From the NCBI RefSeq assembly GCF_024172095.1, contig NZ_JAMZDX010000002.1:434001-498000 (forward strand): a stretch of 64,000 bases of DNA, read 5' to 3'. The translations under genes and the position numbers were made by a program. The DNA comes from Kitasatospora cinereorecta (GTDB lineage: Bacteria; Actinomycetota; Actinomycetes; Streptomycetales; Streptomycetaceae). The number at the start of each line of letters is the position of its first letter. The first letter of the stretch is position 1. The notes under the pieces were generated by a model, which was not told the origin of the DNA, searched no databases, and saw nothing but the letters and a program-made list of their open reading frames with translations. Below are positions 42,652-50,648 of the stretch, piece after piece.

Positions 42652-42698
42652 TTGACATGTTCGTAGCCCTGCGGTAACTCTTGGCTGCCACAACGCAA
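42652..42698 (+). promoter_or_regulatory. sigma-70-type promoter of the GH87 gene with LacI half-site
   Basis: TTGACA (42652-42657), a 17-base spacer, then TAACTC (42675-42680) is close to the principal-sigma consensus. CAACGCAA (42691-42698) lies 10 bp past the -10, about where transcription begins, and equals one arm of the LacI palindrome at 41525-41545. The second arm is not conserved. Confidence 0.6.
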
Positions 42699-42797
42699 AA
42701 AAGCGATAGATCCTTGTCGTTTTCCTGATCACTCTCCCGAATCGCTCCCCGGATTCGGGATCGGTCCACCGGAATCGATCAGAGACAGAGGGACGTC

Positions 42798-45700
42798 ATG
42801 AGATCGAAGCGCATACTCCCGCGGCTGACGGCGTCGTCGGTCGCGGTGGGGATGCTCCTGCTCGCCGGGCCGGTCCTGCCGGCCCATGCCGCGGGCGGGC
42901 CCAACCTGGCGGCCGGCAAGCCGGTCACCGCCAGCAGTGCCAACGGCCAGTACGTGGTCGGCAACGTCAACGACGGTGACCAGTCGACCTATTGGGAGAG
43001 CGGCAACAACGCGCTGCCGCAGTGGGTCCAGGTCGACCTGGGCAGTGCGAGCGCCGTCGACCAGGTGGTGCTCAAGCTCCCGGCCTCCTGGGAGAGCCGC
43101 AGCGAGACGCTGGCCCTGCTCGGCTCCACCGACGGCAGCACCTTCTCCACCCTGGTCGGCGCCACCGCGTACTCCTTCGACCCGGGTGCCGGGAACACGG
43201 TGCGGATCGGCTTCGGCGCCACCACCACCCGCTACCTGCGGGTCCAGGTGGCGGTCAACAGCGTCTGGCCGGCCGCCCAGTTCTCCGAGTTCGAGGTCTA
43301 CGGGGCCTCCAGCTCCTCGGCCGACCTGCTGCAGGGCCGCACCCTGACCGCGAGCAGCGCCAACGGCTCGTACGCGGCGTCCAACGCCGCCGACGGCAAC
43401 CCGGGCAGCTACTGGGAGAGCGCCAACAACGCCTTCCCGCAGTGGATCCAGGGCGACCTGGGCTCGGCGGTGCCGGTCAACAAGCTGGTGCTGAGGCTGC
43501 CGAGCGGCTGGGAGAAGCGCAGCGAGACCTTCAAGGTCCAGGGCTCCACCGACGGCAGCACCTTCACCGACCTGCTGGCCTCGGCGGCGTACACCTTCGA
43601 CCCGGCGGGCGGGAACACCGTCACCATCAGCCTGCCCACCAGCACCACCCGCTACCTGCGGCTGCTGTTCAGCGCCAACTCCGGCTGGCCGGCCGCCCAG
43701 GTGGCGGAGTTCGAGGCGTACGGTCCGAGCTCCGGCGACGTGCAGGCGCCGTCCGCGCCGGGCACGCTGGCGTACAGCCAACCGGCGCCCGGGCAGATCA
43801 GGCTGACCTGGGGCGCGGCCACCGACAACGTCGGGGTGACCGGCTACGACGTGTACGCCGACGGGCAGTTGCTCACCAGCGTGGCGGGCGGTGTGCTGAC
43901 GTACACCGACAGCCGGCCGGACTCGGCGACCGTCTCGTACTTCGTCAAGGCGAAGGACGCGGCGGGCAACCAGTCCGCGGCGAGCAACACGGTCACCCGC
44001 ACCGGCCAGGGCGGCGACACCCAGGCCCCCTCCGCCCCGGCCGACCTGGCGTACAGCCAGCCGGCCTCCGGGCAGATCAGGCTGACCTGGGGCGCGGCCA
44101 CCGACAACGTCGGGGTGACCGGCTACGACGTGTACGCCAATGGCGCGCTGCGCACCAGCGTGGCCGGCGGTGTGCTGACGTACACCGACAGCCAACCGGA
44201 CAGCGCCACCGTGTCCTACTACGTCAAGGCCAAGGACGCGGCGGGTAACCAGTCGGGCAGCAGCAACACGGTCATCCGCACCGGCAGCGGCGGCGGGACG
44301 GGCACCAACCTGGCGGCCGGGAAGCCGATCATCGCCTCGTCCTCGGTCTACACCTTCGTGGCCGCCAACGCCAACGACAACGACACCACCACCTACTGGG
44401 AGGGTGCGGGCGGCAGCTACCCGGACACCCTGACGGTGGCGCTCGGCGCCAACGCCGACACCAGCCAGGTGGTGCTGAAGCTCAACCCGGCCTCGGCCTG
44501 GTCGACCCGGACCGAGACGATCGAGGTGCTCGGCCGCGAGCAGAGCAGCTCGACGTACACCAGCCTGGTGGCGCCGAAGGTCTACACCTTCGACCCGGCG
44601 AGCGGGAACACCGTCACCGTCCCGGTGTCCGCGCGGGTGGCCGACGTCCAGCTGAGGATCACCGCCAACTCCGGTGCCCCGGCCGGTCAGGTGGCCGAGT
44701 TCCAGGTGGTCGGTACCCCGGCGCCCAACCCGGACCTGACCGTCACCGGGATCACCACCGCACCCGCCGCCCCGGTGGAGACCGACACCGTCACGCTCTC
44801 CGCCACGGTGAAGAACACCGGTACGGCCCCGGCGGGCGCCAGCAGCGTCAACTTCTACCTGGGCACCACCAAGGTCGGCACTGCCCAGGTCGGCGCACTG
44901 GCCGTGGGAGCGTCCGGCACCGTCTCGGCGGCGATCGGCACGCAGAGCGCGGGCAGCTACCAGGTGACCGCCAAGGCCGACGAGGCCAATGCCGTCATCG
45001 AGCAGGACGAGACCAACAACAACCTCACCAGCCCGACCGCGCTGACCGTCAGTCCGGTGGCCAGCTCCGACCTGGTGGCCGCGCCGGTCGCCTGGTCGCC
45101 GTCCAACCCTGCGGCGGGCAGTGCGGTCAACTTCACCGTGGCACTGAAGAACCAGGGCACGGTGGCCACGGCCGGCGGCAGCCACGCGGTCACCCTGACC
45201 GTCGCGGACGCCGCCACCGGCGCCGTGGTGAAGACCCTGACCGGTTCGTACAGCGGGGCGATCGCCCCCGGCGCCACCACCTCCCCGGTGTCGCTGGGCA
45301 GTTGGACGGCGGTCAACGGGCGCTGGACGGTGCGGAGCGTGATCGCCGACGACGCCAACGAACTTCCGGTCAAGCAGGGCAACAACACCTCGACCCAGCA
45401 GCTGTACGTCGGGCGCGGTGCCAACATGCCCTACGACACCTACGAGGCGGAGGACGGTGTGCTGGCCGGCGGCGCCGCCGTGGTCGGCCCGAACCGGACC
45501 ATCGGCGACCTGGCCGGCGAGGCCTCCGGCCGTCGCGCGGTGACGCTCAACCAGACCGGCGCCTCGGTGGAGTTCACCACCAAGGCCCCGACCAACACCC
45601 TGGTCACCCGCTTCTCCATCCCGGACTCGGCATCCGGCGACGGCACCAGCTCCACCCTGGACGTCTACGTCGACGGCACGTTCCTCAAGGCCATCGACCT

Positions 45701-47093
45701 GACCTCCAAGTACGCCTGGCTGTACGGCAACGAGACCTCGCCCGGCAACACCCCAGGGGCCGGCAGCCCGCGGCACGTCTACGACGAGGCCAACCTGCTG
45801 CTCGGCACCACGGTGCCGGCCGGCGCGAAGATCCGGCTGCAGAAGGACGCCGCCAACGGCGGGCAGTTCGCGATCGACTTCGTCAGCCTGGAGCAGGCCA
45901 CCCAGATCGCCAACCCCGACCCGGCCAAGTACGTGGTGCCGACCGGCTTCGCTCACCAGGACGTCCAGGACGCCCTGGACAAGGTCCGGATGGACACCAC
46001 CGGCACCCTGGTCGGCGTCTACCTCCCGGCCGGCGACTACCAGACCGCCAACAAGTTCCAGGTGTACGGCAAGCCGGTGAAGGTGATCGGCGCCGGACCG
46101 TGGTTCACCCGCTTCCACGCCCCGACCAGCCAGTCCAACACCGACGTCGGCTTCCGGGCCGAGGCGACCGCCAACGGGTCGACCTTCTCCGGCTTCGCCT
46201 ACTTCGGCAACTACACCTCGCGGATCGACGGTCCGGGCAAGGTGTTCGACTTCGCCAACGTCGCGGGCATCACGATCGACAACATCTGGACCGAGCACAT
46301 GGTCTGCATGTACTGGGGCGCCAACACGGACTCCATGAAGATCACCAACTCCCGGATCCGGGACACCTTCGCCGACGGCATCAACATGACCAACGGCTCC
46401 ACCGACAACCTGGTCTCCAACAACGAGGCCCGGGCCACCGGTGACGACTCCTTCGCGCTGTTCTCCGCGATCGACGCCGGCGGCGCCGACGAGAAGAACA
46501 ACGTCTACGAGAACCTCACCACCATCCTGACCTGGCGCGCGGCGGGGATCGCGGTGTACGGCGGCTACGCCAACACCTTCCGCAACATCTACATCGCCGA
46601 CACCCTGTGCTACTCGGGCATCACCATCTCCTCGCTGGACTTCGGTTACCCGATGAACGGCTTCGGCACCGACCCGACCAACCTGCAGAACATCTCGATC
46701 GTCCGGGCCGGCGGCCACTTCTGGGGCGCGCAGACCTTCCCGGGGATCTGGGTGTTCTCCGCCTCCAAGGTGTTCCAGGGGATCCGGGTCGGCGACGTGG
46801 ACATCGTGGACCCGACGTACAGCGGCATCATGTTCCAGACCAACTACAGCGGCGGACAGCCACAGAACCCCATCACCGACACGGTGTTCACCAACGTGTC
46901 GATCAGCGGGGCGCACCGCAGCGGTGACGCCTACGACGCCAAGTCGGGCTTCGGCCTGTGGGCCAACGAGATGCCCGAGGCCGGGCAGGGCCCGGCGGTC
47001 GGGTCGGTCACCTTCAACCACCTGACGCTGAGCGACAACGCGGTCGACATCCGCAACACCACCTCCACCTTCAAGATCACCGTCAACCCGTAG
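42798..47093 (+). CDS. secreted GH87 alpha-1,3-glucanase (mutanase/mycodextranase), multidomain
   Basis: A 1431-residue secreted enzyme. The signal peptide ends near residue 31 (PAHA). Modules in order are two discoidin-like CBMs (33-172, 177-305; NLAAGKPVTASSANGQY), two nearly identical FN3 domains (313-400, 406-495), a third discoidin-like CBM (503-642), two CARDB-type beta domains (644-745, 756-860), a CBM6/35-like domain (about 879-1030; YEAEDGVLAGG) and a C-terminal right-handed beta-helix (about 1040-1431). The beta-helix has Asp1193 in FADGIN and Asp1216-Asp1217 in TGDDSF. That spacing (+23, +24) equals the catalytic trio I recall for bacterial GH87 alpha-1,3-glucanases (D1045, D1068, D1069). 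It would cut alpha-1,3-glucan outside the cell. The ATG follows AGAGGGA. Confidence 0.88.
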   Translation: MRSKRILPRLTASSVAVGMLLLAGPVLPAHAAGGPNLAAGKPVTASSANGQYVVGNVNDGDQSTYWESGNNALPQWVQVDLGSASAVDQVVLKLPASWESRSETLALLGSTDGSTFSTLVGATAYSFDPGAGNTVRIGFGATTTRYLRVQVAVNSVWPAAQFSEFEVYGASSSSADLLQGRTLTASSANGSYAASNAADGNPGSYWESANNAFPQWIQGDLGSAVPVNKLVLRLPSGWEKRSETFKVQGSTDGSTFTDLLASAAYTFDPAGGNTVTISLPTSTTRYLRLLFSANSGWPAAQVAEFEAYGPSSGDVQAPSAPGTLAYSQPAPGQIRLTWGAATDNVGVTGYDVYADGQLLTSVAGGVLTYTDSRPDSATVSYFVKAKDAAGNQSAASNTVTRTGQGGDTQAPSAPADLAYSQPASGQIRLTWGAATDNVGVTGYDVYANGALRTSVAGGVLTYTDSQPDSATVSYYVKAKDAAGNQSGSSNTVIRTGSGGGTGTNLAAGKPIIASSSVYTFVAANANDNDTTTYWEGAGGSYPDTLTVALGANADTSQVVLKLNPASAWSTRTETIEVLGREQSSSTYTSLVAPKVYTFDPASGNTVTVPVSARVADVQLRITANSGAPAGQVAEFQVVGTPAPNPDLTVTGITTAPAAPVETDTVTLSATVKNTGTAPAGASSVNFYLGTTKVGTAQVGALAVGASGTVSAAIGTQSAGSYQVTAKADEANAVIEQDETNNNLTSPTALTVSPVASSDLVAAPVAWSPSNPAAGSAVNFTVALKNQGTVATAGGSHAVTLTVADAATGAVVKTLTGSYSGAIAPGATTSPVSLGSWTAVNGRWTVRSVIADDANELPVKQGNNTSTQQLYVGRGANMPYDTYEAEDGVLAGGAAVVGPNRTIGDLAGEASGRRAVTLNQTGASVEFTTKAPTNTLVTRFSIPDSASGDGTSSTLDVYVDGTFLKAIDLTSKYAWLYGNETSPGNTPGAGSPRHVYDEANLLLGTTVPAGAKIRLQKDAANGGQFAIDFVSLEQATQIANPDPAKYVVPTGFAHQDVQDALDKVRMDTTGTLVGVYLPAGDYQTANKFQVYGKPVKVIGAGPWFTRFHAPTSQSNTDVGFRAEATANGSTFSGFAYFGNYTSRIDGPGKVFDFANVAGITIDNIWTEHMVCMYWGANTDSMKITNSRIRDTFADGINMTNGSTDNLVSNNEARATGDDSFALFSAIDAGGADEKNNVYENLTTILTWRAAGIAVYGGYANTFRNIYIADTLCYSGITISSLDFGYPMNGFGTDPTNLQNISIVRAGGHFWGAQTFPGIWVFSASKVFQGIRVGDVDIVDPTYSGIMFQTNYSGGQPQNPITDTVFTNVSISGAHRSGDAYDAKSGFGLWANEMPEAGQGPAVGSVTFNHLTLSDNAVDIRNTTSTFKITVNP

Positions 47094-47108
47094 CCTCTCC
47101 GGCCGGAC

Positions 47109-47134
47109 AGGGCGGGCGCGCCGGCGTCCGCCCT
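47109..47134 (+). terminator. terminator after the GH87 gene
   Basis: AGGGCGG (47109-47115) pairs with CCGCCCT (47128-47134), and the inner CGC/GCG extends the stem to about 11 bp. It lies 16 bp past the stop. Confidence 0.65.
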
Positions 47135-47378
47135 CTTCGGCGTGCCCGCGAGCAGGGCCCCGCGAGGGGCCCACGATCGGGCTCGCCGGGCAGCGTTGCG
47201 CAAGTCGACAGTCGCCAGTTTGCAAAAGCTCGTCGACATCTTGCGGCATTCTGTCGACGGCTGCTTAAGTGGTTCTCGCCGTCGGCGATGCCCTTCCGCC
47301 GAACGGCCGCCCCCCACCTGACATCCCGGGCTCTCCCGCGCCTTCGCGCCGCCCACCCGCTCGAAAGGGTCCACCCGC
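47135..47378 (+). other. upstream region of the sugar-uptake operon
   Basis: No gene is seen. It contains TTGCGCAA (47196-47203), three copies of GTCGAC at 47204, 47232 and 47253, and CTTGCG at 47240-47245, which resembles a LacI half-site. These are candidate control elements for the binding-protein operon, but none reproduces the full palindrome found before the LacI gene. Confidence 0.4.
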
Positions 47379-48779
47379 ATGACCTCAGACGTGCTCCTCC
47401 GCAGATCCGTCGCCCTGCTGGCCGCCGCCGGCCTGGCGCTCTCCGCCGCCGCCTGCAGCTCGGGTACCTCCTCGGGCGGCGACGCCGGCAAGGCGGGCTC
47501 CGCCGACGCCGCGGCCCCGCTGGACCCGGCCGCCAAGGTGACCGTCTCGATCGACTGCCAGCCGCCGGTCAGCAAGCCCGCCGAGCGCAAGCAGTGGGCG
47601 GACGACGTCGCCGCGTTCAACAAGCTCTACCCGAACGTCACGGTCGCCTCGAAGGACGGCTTCCCCTGCGAGGAGCCTGCCGCGTTCACCGCCCAGCTCA
47701 AGGGCAGGACCCAGACCGACGTCTTCTACAGCTACTTCACCGACCTGAACCAGGTGCTGGACGCCAACGGCGCCGCGGACATCAGCGCGTACGTCAACGA
47801 GAAGACCGTCCCGGCCCTGAAGGACATCGACCCCTCGGTGCTGGCCACCCTCAAGGCCGACGGCAAGCTCTACGGCCTGCCGACGTCCAACTACAAGATG
47901 GGCCTGCTCTACAACCGCAAGCTCTTCAAGCAGGCCGGCCTGGACCCGGAGAAGCCGCCGACCACCTGGGCCGAGATCCGCGAGGCCGCGAAGAAGATCG
48001 CCGCCCTCGGCAACGGCGTCAACGGCTACGGCGACTACAGCGCCACCAACCAGGGCGGTTGGCACTACACCGCCGAGCTGTACGGCCTGGGCGGCTCGAT
48101 GACCACCGCCGACGGCAAGAAGGCCGCGTTCAACACCGCCGAGGGCAAGCAGGTCCTGCAGAACCTCTACGACCTGCGCTGGACCGACAACGCGATGGGC
48201 GCCACCCAGGGCCTCAAGTGGCCCGACCTGATGACCCGGATGGCCACCGACAAGCTCGGCATGTACGTCGGCGCGCCGGACGACATCACGTACATGGTCC
48301 AGACCCTCAAGGGCAACTACGACGACTACGGCATGGGCCCGATGCCGGGCGGCAAGTCGGCGCTGCTCGGCGGCAACGACTACATCTTCAAGAAGGGCTC
48401 GACCCCGGACCAGATCAAGGCCGGCATCGCCTGGATCAACTTCAAGTACCTCACCATCGGCAAGGGTCAGTTCGACTACGCCCGCACCAAGGGCGACGGC
48501 CTGCCGGTGGGCCTGCCGCAGCCGTTCTTCTTCACCGGCGCCGGCCTCGCCGCGGACAACCGGGCCAAGGCCGCCTCGGCGACCGTCCCGGTGCAGAACT
48601 ACGCGCCGTACCTGGCCGCCTCGGTGCCCGGAAAGACCGAACCGGCCAACGCCCAGCAGATCTACAAGGTCCTGGACAACGCGGTCTCCGCGGTGCTGAC
48701 CGACCGGGGCGCGAACGTCGACAAGCTGCTCGCGGACGCCGAGAGCCAGGTCAACCAGGTGCTCGCCAACCTCCAGTAA
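47379..48779 (+). CDS. extracellular sugar-binding lipoprotein of an ABC transporter
   Basis: A 466-residue family 1 solute-binding protein. The lipobox LSAAAC (about residues 21-26) marks a lipoprotein signal peptide, followed by a Gly/Ser linker. The mature part has typical oligosaccharide-binding features: YPNVTVASKDGFPCEEPAAF, KLYGLPTSNYKMGLLYNRKL, PPTTWAEIREAAKKI and GKSALLGGNDYIFKKG. It delivers sugar to the two permeases immediately downstream. Given the GH87 and GH13 neighbours, nigero-oligosaccharides or other alpha-glucosides are probable ligands. The ATG is at 47379 with AAAGGGT upstream. Confidence 0.93.
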   Translation: MTSDVLLRRSVALLAAAGLALSAAACSSGTSSGGDAGKAGSADAAAPLDPAAKVTVSIDCQPPVSKPAERKQWADDVAAFNKLYPNVTVASKDGFPCEEPAAFTAQLKGRTQTDVFYSYFTDLNQVLDANGAADISAYVNEKTVPALKDIDPSVLATLKADGKLYGLPTSNYKMGLLYNRKLFKQAGLDPEKPPTTWAEIREAAKKIAALGNGVNGYGDYSATNQGGWHYTAELYGLGGSMTTADGKKAAFNTAEGKQVLQNLYDLRWTDNAMGATQGLKWPDLMTRMATDKLGMYVGAPDDITYMVQTLKGNYDDYGMGPMPGGKSALLGGNDYIFKKGSTPDQIKAGIAWINFKYLTIGKGQFDYARTKGDGLPVGLPQPFFFTGAGLAADNRAKAASATVPVQNYAPYLAASVPGKTEPANAQQIYKVLDNAVSAVLTDRGANVDKLLADAESQVNQVLANLQ

Positions 48780-48844
48780 CGGCCCGCGGGGTCCGGCCCG
48801 GGCGCCGGCCCCCGCCCCACCCACCCCTCCTTGGAGCTCCACCC

Positions 48845-49732
48845 ATGGCGGCGATCCGCACCTCCACCCGGCAGCGCGTCCGGCAGAACCTCACGGCGCA
48901 CGGCTTCCTGCTCGGTGCGCTGCTCTGCTTCGGCTACTTCTCCTGGTACCCGATGGTCCGTGAAGTGGTCATGAGCTTCCAGAAGACCAAGCGGGGCCGT
49001 ACCACCTGGGTCGGACTGGACAATCTCGACCGGATCGTCCAGGACCCGGCGTTCTGGCAGGCCTGGCGCAACACCCTGCTGTTCACCGTACTGGCGCTGC
49101 TGCTCGGCTTCGCGGTGCCGTTCGTGGTCGCCGTCCTGCTCAACGAGCTCCGGCACGCCAAGGCGTACCTGCGGGTGCTGGTCTACCTGCCGGTGATGAT
49201 GCCGCCGGTCGCCTCGGTGCTGCTCTTCAAGTACTTCTACGACCCCGGCCACGGCCTGTTCAACCACCTGCTGGCCGGGCTGGGCCTGCCCACCCTGGCC
49301 TGGCTCAACTCCTCGACCACGGCGATGTTCTCGGTGGTGCTCGCGGCCACCTGGATGACCATGGGCGGCGCCACCCTGATCTACCTGGCCGCCCTGCAGA
49401 ACATTCCCGGCGAACTGTACGAGGCCGCCGAACTCGACGGCGCCGGGCTGCTGCGCCGGATCTGGCACGTCACCGTCCCGCAGACCCGGCTGATCCTCTC
49501 GCTGCTCCTGCTGCTGCAGATCGTCGCCACCATGCAGGTCTTCGTCGAGCCATTCCTGCTCACCGGCGGCAACGGCCCCGAGGGGTCCACCACGACCGTC
49601 GTCTACCTGATCTACCAGTACGCCTTCAACTTCGACAACTACGGCAGCGCCTCGGCACTCGGCCTGGTCATGCTGCTCGTGCTGGCCGGCTTCTCCGGGC
49701 TGTACGTGCGGCTGAGCCGCAGCGCCGACTAG
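48845..49732 (+). CDS. ABC sugar transporter permease (MalF-like)
   Basis: A 295-residue inner-membrane permease with six predicted helices. The EAA loop that contacts the ATPase reads GELYEAAELDGAGLLRRIWH. The first helix is FLLGALLCFGYFSWYPMV. It pairs with the next gene's product to form the channel. The ATG at 48845 follows TTGGAG. It lies 65 bp after the binding-protein gene and 14 bp before the second permease. No ATPase gene is present. Streptomyces usually share one ATPase (MsiK) among sugar importers. Confidence 0.94.
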   Translation: MAAIRTSTRQRVRQNLTAHGFLLGALLCFGYFSWYPMVREVVMSFQKTKRGRTTWVGLDNLDRIVQDPAFWQAWRNTLLFTVLALLLGFAVPFVVAVLLNELRHAKAYLRVLVYLPVMMPPVASVLLFKYFYDPGHGLFNHLLAGLGLPTLAWLNSSTTAMFSVVLAATWMTMGGATLIYLAALQNIPGELYEAAELDGAGLLRRIWHVTVPQTRLILSLLLLLQIVATMQVFVEPFLLTGGNGPEGSTTTVVYLIYQYAFNFDNYGSASALGLVMLLVLAGFSGLYVRLSRSAD

Positions 49733-49746
49733 GACGGGAGCCCGCG

Positions 49747-50616
49747 ATGCGCACCCTGATCTCCGACACCCAGCTGAACCGGCCCGGCGGGCGGCGCGCC
49801 TACCGGATCGTGCTCGTCCTGGTGGTCCTCGTCTTCACCCTGGTCTTCCTCGGCCCGCTCTACTGGCTGGTCACCGGTGGGCTGAAGTCCACCCGGGAAG
49901 TGATCCAGAACCCGCCGACCCTCTTCCCGCACCAACTCCACCCCGCCACCTACCGCGAGGCCTGGAGCCAACTGCGGATCGGGCGGCTGCTGTTCAACAC
50001 CCTCTACTACGCCTTCGGCGCGCTCGCCCTCCAGCTGGTCTTCGATGTGGCCGCCGCCTACGCGCTCTCCAAACTGCGCCCGGTGCTGGGGAACCTGATC
50101 CTCGGCATGATGCTGGCCACCCTGATGATCCCGGCGGCGGTGCTGATCGTCCCGCAGTACCTGACCGTGCTCGACCTGCCGCTGCTGCACGTCAACCTGG
50201 TCAACACCCCGTGGGCGATCTGGCTGCCGACGGTGGCCAACGCCTTCAACATCTTCCTGCTGAAGCGGTTCTTCGACTCCATCCCCGAGGAGCTGATGGC
50301 GGCCGCCGCGATCGACGGCGCGAGCCCGCTGCGGGCGCTGTGGTCGATCGTGCTGCCGATGTCCCGGCCGATCCTCGGCGTCGTCTCGATCTTCGCCGTG
50401 GTGAACGTCTGGAAGGACTTCCTCTGGCCGCTGCTGGTGCAGCCCGACCCGAGGAACCAGCCGCTCAACATCGGCATCAACTCCCTCTCGCTGGGCGTCT
50501 CGCAGAACGTGGTGATCGCGGCGCTGGCGATCGCCTCGGCGCCCACCGTCGTGTTCTTCCTGATCTTCCAGCGCAACATCATGGCCGGCCTGACCTCCGG
50601 CGGCCTCAAGGGGTGA
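49747..50616 (+). CDS. ABC sugar transporter permease (MalG-like)
   Basis: A 289-residue permease with six predicted helices. The N-terminal helix is VLVVLVFTLVFLGPLYWLVT. The MalG-type EAA region is IPEELMAAAAIDGASPLRAL. The end, FQRNIMAGLTSGGLKG, is the classic MalG-family C-terminus. It is the second half of the alpha-glucoside transporter channel. The ATG at 49747 comes 14 bp after the first permease stop, and the GH13 gene follows 32 bp later, so all are one operon. Confidence 0.95.
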   Translation: MRTLISDTQLNRPGGRRAYRIVLVLVVLVFTLVFLGPLYWLVTGGLKSTREVIQNPPTLFPHQLHPATYREAWSQLRIGRLLFNTLYYAFGALALQLVFDVAAAYALSKLRPVLGNLILGMMLATLMIPAAVLIVPQYLTVLDLPLLHVNLVNTPWAIWLPTVANAFNIFLLKRFFDSIPEELMAAAAIDGASPLRALWSIVLPMSRPILGVVSIFAVVNVWKDFLWPLLVQPDPRNQPLNIGINSLSLGVSQNVVIAALAIASAPTVVFFLIFQRNIMAGLTSGGLKG

Positions 50617-50648
50617 CCCCCCGTGGACCTCTGAAAGGAACCCCTACC

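Noticed and set aside
42729-47249. 1506-codon leftward frame opposite the GH87 gene
   Set aside because: Composition is Arg/Gly/Val-rich without domains. The rightward frame has a signal peptide and a chain of recognisable modules.
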